A stretch of DNA of 64,000 bases from Paenibacillus sp. 19GGS1-52 (lineage in GTDB: Bacteria > Bacillota > Bacilli > Paenibacillales > Paenibacillaceae), in NCBI RefSeq assembly GCF_022369515.1, contig NZ_CP059724.1, positions 3,224,001 through 3,288,000 on the forward strand, given 5' to 3'. This document shows positions 60,775 to 64,000 of the stretch, one piece after another (the first letter of the stretch is position 1; the number at the start of each line of letters is the position of its first letter). A model generated the notes under the pieces. The model did no database searches. It was not told the DNA's origin and was given only the letters and a program-made list of their open reading frames with translations. The position numbers were made by a program, and so were the translations under genes.

Positions 60775-61416
60775 TTAGTCTTTACTCTGAATAATAAGCA
60801 GCAATCCACTCTCAATGGTAACTGTACCTATTGGAGCTGCTAGCTTATTGCTTACCCCGAGCGATTGTCCAAGTTTCAGGGTGGCGTCTGTTAGTGGATA
60901 TTGAAATCCTTGAAGTGTAATCCCCGTCACTTCTGGAGTTAAAGGCAGTAGCGAAACATAAGTATATCCCCGCTCTTCAACAAGGGCCTGTGAGCCAGTG
61001 AGTGTTACAAAGTTATGGGAGTCCATTACAGAGCAGCTAACCTGCCGCTGAAGTGCGCGTGTCATCATTTGAATGCTGGCTAGCGTATGGTCAATTCTTG
61101 TTCCTGTTACACCCAACATTAATATGGATTCAGGTTGGGTATTTAACGCCAGATCAAGCGCCATCTCACTATCTGTTAAATCTTTGTTTACTGCGTCGCA
61201 AGTAATGGTCTCTCTGCTTCCAGATTGAATCTTTTCAAACGTACCCGGCGGGATGGAGTCAAAATCACCAACTGAAATATCAGGTGTATATCCGTGGGTA
61301 ATCAGGAACAGGGCTCCCCGATCCGCACCGATAATAAAATCTTCTTCATCTAATAGGGTCAAATACTCCGGAGACAGTTCTCCGCCTGCAAAAATAACGA
61401 CTCGTTTGGACGGCAT
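60775..61416 (-). CDS. thiN: Thiamine pyrophosphokinase
   Basis: 213 residues. VVIFAGGELSPEYL, GADRGALFLITHGYTPDISVGDFDSI (about residues 30-55, the conserved substrate and Mg region), NKDLTDSEMALDLAL (about 77-91) and GVTGTRIDHTLASI are diagnostic. It converts thiamine to thiamine diphosphate with ATP. GGAGAGGA lies before the ATG on the minus strand. Alone in its transcript; not adjacent to rpe/rsgA as in B. subtilis. Confidence 0.94.
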   Translation of the reverse strand: MPSKRVVIFAGGELSPEYLTLLDEEDFIIGADRGALFLITHGYTPDISVGDFDSIPPGTFEKIQSGSRETITCDAVNKDLTDSEMALDLALNTQPESILMLGVTGTRIDHTLASIQMMTRALQRQVSCSVMDSHNFVTLTGSQALVEERGYTYVSLLPLTPEVTGITLQGFQYPLTDATLKLGQSLGVSNKLAAPIGTVTIESGLLLIIQSKD

Positions 61417-61568
61417 AACAATCCTCTCCTTTACTTAGATCTATAGTTTGTCATCCTGTCCAAGTATAATGCAGATCGAAAAGTTGTACAATTGACTTAG
61501 ACAGCGCTAAAATGATTAGTGTAAGAAAGTTTTTGTAGAATATTGTAATCTTAATAGGGAAAAACGGC

Positions 61569-62054
61569 TTGGAGGTGAAAGAGATCGTAAGAGTGCTTTT
61601 TGTATGTCTCGGTAATATTTGCCGCTCGCCTATGGCTGAAGCTGTTCTGCGTCACAAAATTAGTGAACGCGATCTATCGCAGGAAATTGTTGTAGACTCA
61701 GCTGGGACTGGAGACTGGCATATTGGCAAAGTCCCACATGAGGGGACTCGGCATATTCTTGATCAAAAAGGAATCGGATATAAAGATATGACGGCCCGTC
61801 TGGTAATCAGTGACGACTTTCAAAAGTTTGATTATATTGTCTGCATGGACAGATCAAATGCGGATAATGTACGCAAGATCCCCGGCGGAGAGCAGGCCAA
61901 GCTGTTGTTCTTCATGGATCTGCTGCCAGAGGAAGAACTGCGGGAAGTACCGGACCCTTATTTCACAGGAAATTTCGAGCAAGTATACGATTTGATTAAT
62001 GCTGGCTGTGACGTATTTTTGGAGAAAATAATCAGAGAGAACTTGAAAGCGTGA
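61569..62054 (+). CDS. Low-molecular-weight protein tyrosine phosphatase
   Basis: 161 residues in the listed frame. P-loop VCLGNICRSPMAEA (CX5R, catalytic Cys), the STG-like DSAGTGDWHIG and the acid loop PDPYFTGNFEQVY with the catalytic Asp. In Bacilli such enzymes (YwlE) remove phosphate from arginine or tyrosine; here the Ile two before Cys-Arg is I in NICRSP, which in family knowledge favours phosphotyrosine rather than Thr of arginine phosphatases. Start uncertain: TTG 61569 has AGGGA upstream, but GGAGG (61571-61575) is ideally placed for an ATC at 61584 giving (M)VRVLFVCLGN. Confidence 0.9.
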   Translation: MEVKEIVRVLFVCLGNICRSPMAEAVLRHKISERDLSQEIVVDSAGTGDWHIGKVPHEGTRHILDQKGIGYKDMTARLVISDDFQKFDYIVCMDRSNADNVRKIPGGEQAKLLFFMDLLPEEELREVPDPYFTGNFEQVYDLINAGCDVFLEKIIRENLKA

Positions 62055-62117
62055 TCACTGGGAATAACGTACATACTGTTCTTAAGATGTTCACTTTTTC
62101 CTTCTATCAATGAGTCT

Positions 62118-62849
62118 TTAAGTGTTTAAGAAATAGAGTAGTGATTCCGGAAGCTCATTTTGCCAGAATCCCCAGAGATGGCGTCCGTCCTTTTCCCGGT
62201 AGGAAACAGTCGCTCCGCGTGACTCAAGCAAAGCTTTAGTTTCGCGGTTCATTTCAACAAAATTGTAGATACCGGTATCGGTCTTGTAATCCGTTTCCTG
62301 TAATCCAACTACCATGTTGATGTTAAGCCAAGAGAGATCCTCTTCCTGAGCTAGCATTTCACGGGATTCAGGATAAAACGCACCGGAAAGGCTTAGGATA
62401 CGATTGAAAATGGACGGATAAGCCAAGGCGAGGTGAAGCGAAACACTGCCTCCGAGCGAATCTCCGGCAAGGATGCGTTCAGCAGGGGTGCGGCGCACTG
62501 GATAATTGTGTTCAATGTAGGGAATAATCTCTTCGCCGAAGCAAGAGAGGTACTGCTTGAACCTGCTGCCAAAAGGAGCATATTCTTGCGTTCTAACTGC
62601 AACATCCACTTCAACACCTACAATAATAAAGGGTTCTACGTTTTCTTCGAGAATCAGGCGTCCTGCGAGTGTAGCAATACGGCCGAAGTTGAAGAACTCC
62701 TCACCGTCCTGGCAATAGACAACAGGATAACTAAGAACTTCGTTATAGCCAGGTGGAAGGTAAATACGCAGTTTTCGGTCCTCCTGGAGGTATTCGCTCC
62801 AGATGGTTTGCTTAACAATTGTACGTTTCAGAAAAACAGGTTCGCTCAT
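62118..62849 (-). CDS. Alpha/beta-hydrolase esterase (esterase D / enterochelin-esterase-like)
   Basis: 243 residues, no signal peptide. Starts with a beta-strand lead (LKRTIVKQTIWSEYLQEDRKLRIYLPPGYNEVLSYPVVYCQDG). Nucleophile elbow GDSLGG (about residues 129-134), catalytic His in DGRHLWGFW near the end. Resembles putative esterases of the Fes/YbbA/YieL group; siderophore hydrolysis is possible but no siderophore genes are near. The minus-strand start is followed by a strong Shine-Dalgarno-poor leader, so it may be weakly translated. Confidence 0.85.
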   Translation of the reverse strand: MSEPVFLKRTIVKQTIWSEYLQEDRKLRIYLPPGYNEVLSYPVVYCQDGEEFFNFGRIATLAGRLILEENVEPFIIVGVEVDVAVRTQEYAPFGSRFKQYLSCFGEEIIPYIEHNYPVRRTPAERILAGDSLGGSVSLHLALAYPSIFNRILSLSGAFYPESREMLAQEEDLSWLNINMVVGLQETDYKTDTGIYNFVEMNRETKALLESRGATVSYREKDGRHLWGFWQNELPESLLYFLNT

Positions 62850-62959
62850 AGTTGTTTCCTCAGCTTTCTTGTCGATTTTTGCAATAGTTCTAGCATTACG
62901 TTAAATTTATTCCAGCGCCAAGTGTGTCATATGTCATTTACTCGTCAAGAAAAATGTAT

Positions 62960-62992
62960 TCTGTTATACAACATTCGCTCGTCTGTTATACA
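62960..62992 (+). repeat. Two direct repeats TCTGTTATACA upstream of pdhA
   Basis: Copies at 62960-62970 and 62982-62992, 22 bases apart (about two helical turns), 40-70 bases upstream of the pdhA -35 box. A possible activator or repressor site. Confidence 0.5.
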
Positions 62993-63031
62993 TACAAAAT
63001 ATATGGAAACATAAATTTTATACGTATTCCT

Positions 63032-63061
63032 TTGACGAAATGGACAAAACAGGTGTATAAT
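63032..63061 (+). promoter_or_regulatory. Sigma-A promoter of pdhA
   Basis: TTGACG (63032-63037), 18 bases, TATAAT (63056-63061). The start codon is 54 bases downstream. Confidence 0.75.
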
Positions 63062-63084
63062 AATATTATAACAGAGGCAGCTGA

Positions 63085-64000
<916 letters not shown>

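Overview
This window looks like a chromosomal segment of a spore-forming, low-to-mid GC Firmicute, most likely Paenibacillus or a close relative. The evidence is gene content and order. cotE, mutS, mutL, miaA, hfq, spoVK, hflX, the ynbB-type lyase, glnR and glnA follow the Bacillus subtilis order. The lexA / yneA-like / DUF896 (ynzC-like) divergon is also conserved. Shine-Dalgarno sequences are strong (AGGAGG/GAGGTGA), GTG and TTG starts are frequent, and hairpin-plus-T-run terminators are common. No rRNA, tRNA, CRISPR array or prophage was seen. One complete IS1182-type insertion sequence is present.

Layout. 1-7.2 kb: a DUF3939-like protein, a HAD phosphatase, a tiny transcription unit with a 23-codon ORF, RsgA GTPase, an azoreductase, small unknown genes and a GH13 alpha-amylase lipoprotein. 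7.5-11.3 kb: a NitT/TauA-type ABC importer (lipoprotein, ATPase, permease) and an aromatic-acid-exporter-like protein. 11.5-15.9 kb: an HD-GYP phosphodiesterase, CotE, a phage-type COOH-NH2 amidoligase with a very GC-rich core, and a GNAT acetyltransferase. 16.1-23.0 kb: mutS, mutL, a methyltransferase, miaA and hfq. 23.1-31.0 kb: a class A penicillin-binding protein, a DUF402 phosphatase, a YdcF-like membrane protein, spoVK, hflX and the ynbB-type lyase. 31.0-35.7 kb: an FMN reductase, an SOS-controlled YolD-like gene, the IS, then glnR-glnA behind a textbook GlnR operator. 35.8-43.1 kb: a YjcZ-like micro-protein, unknown genes, a ROK regulator with an MFS exporter, an L,D-transpeptidase, and lexA divergent from yneA. 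43.2-49.3 kb: a HAD phosphatase, a FixH/YtkA-like lipoprotein, metH and rnz. 49.6-54.3 kb: a compact run of NagD-like HAD, mutM, nfo, a thioredoxin, a YlmA-like ABC ATPase and an RlmM-like methyltransferase. 54.4-64.0 kb: a Ser/Thr kinase fused to a MinD/TadZ-like domain, an ABC-F protein, ThiF, a Dabb protein, an aspartate-poor response regulator, an NlpC/P60 hydrolase, thiN, a low-molecular-weight phosphatase, an esterase and the start of pdhA (cut by the window edge).

Genome maintenance dominates: mutS/mutL (mismatch repair), mutM/nfo (base excision repair, overlapping genes), and lexA with LexA-like boxes at lexA/yneA and at the YolD-like gene. Nitrogen control is shown by the glnR operator. 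Sporulation is represented by cotE, spoVK and possibly the YjcZ-like peptide.

The most interesting unexplained items are: the kinase fused to a P-loop domain that lacks the usual lysine; the GS-like amidoligase between cotE and mutS; an orphan response regulator without a phosphoacceptor aspartate whose gene contains a perfect 39-bp palindrome; the 23-codon transcription unit; a two-copy intergenic repeat; and two genes whose best ribosome-binding sites point to non-canonical AUA/AUC starts. All function calls come from reading motifs by eye; no database search was run.
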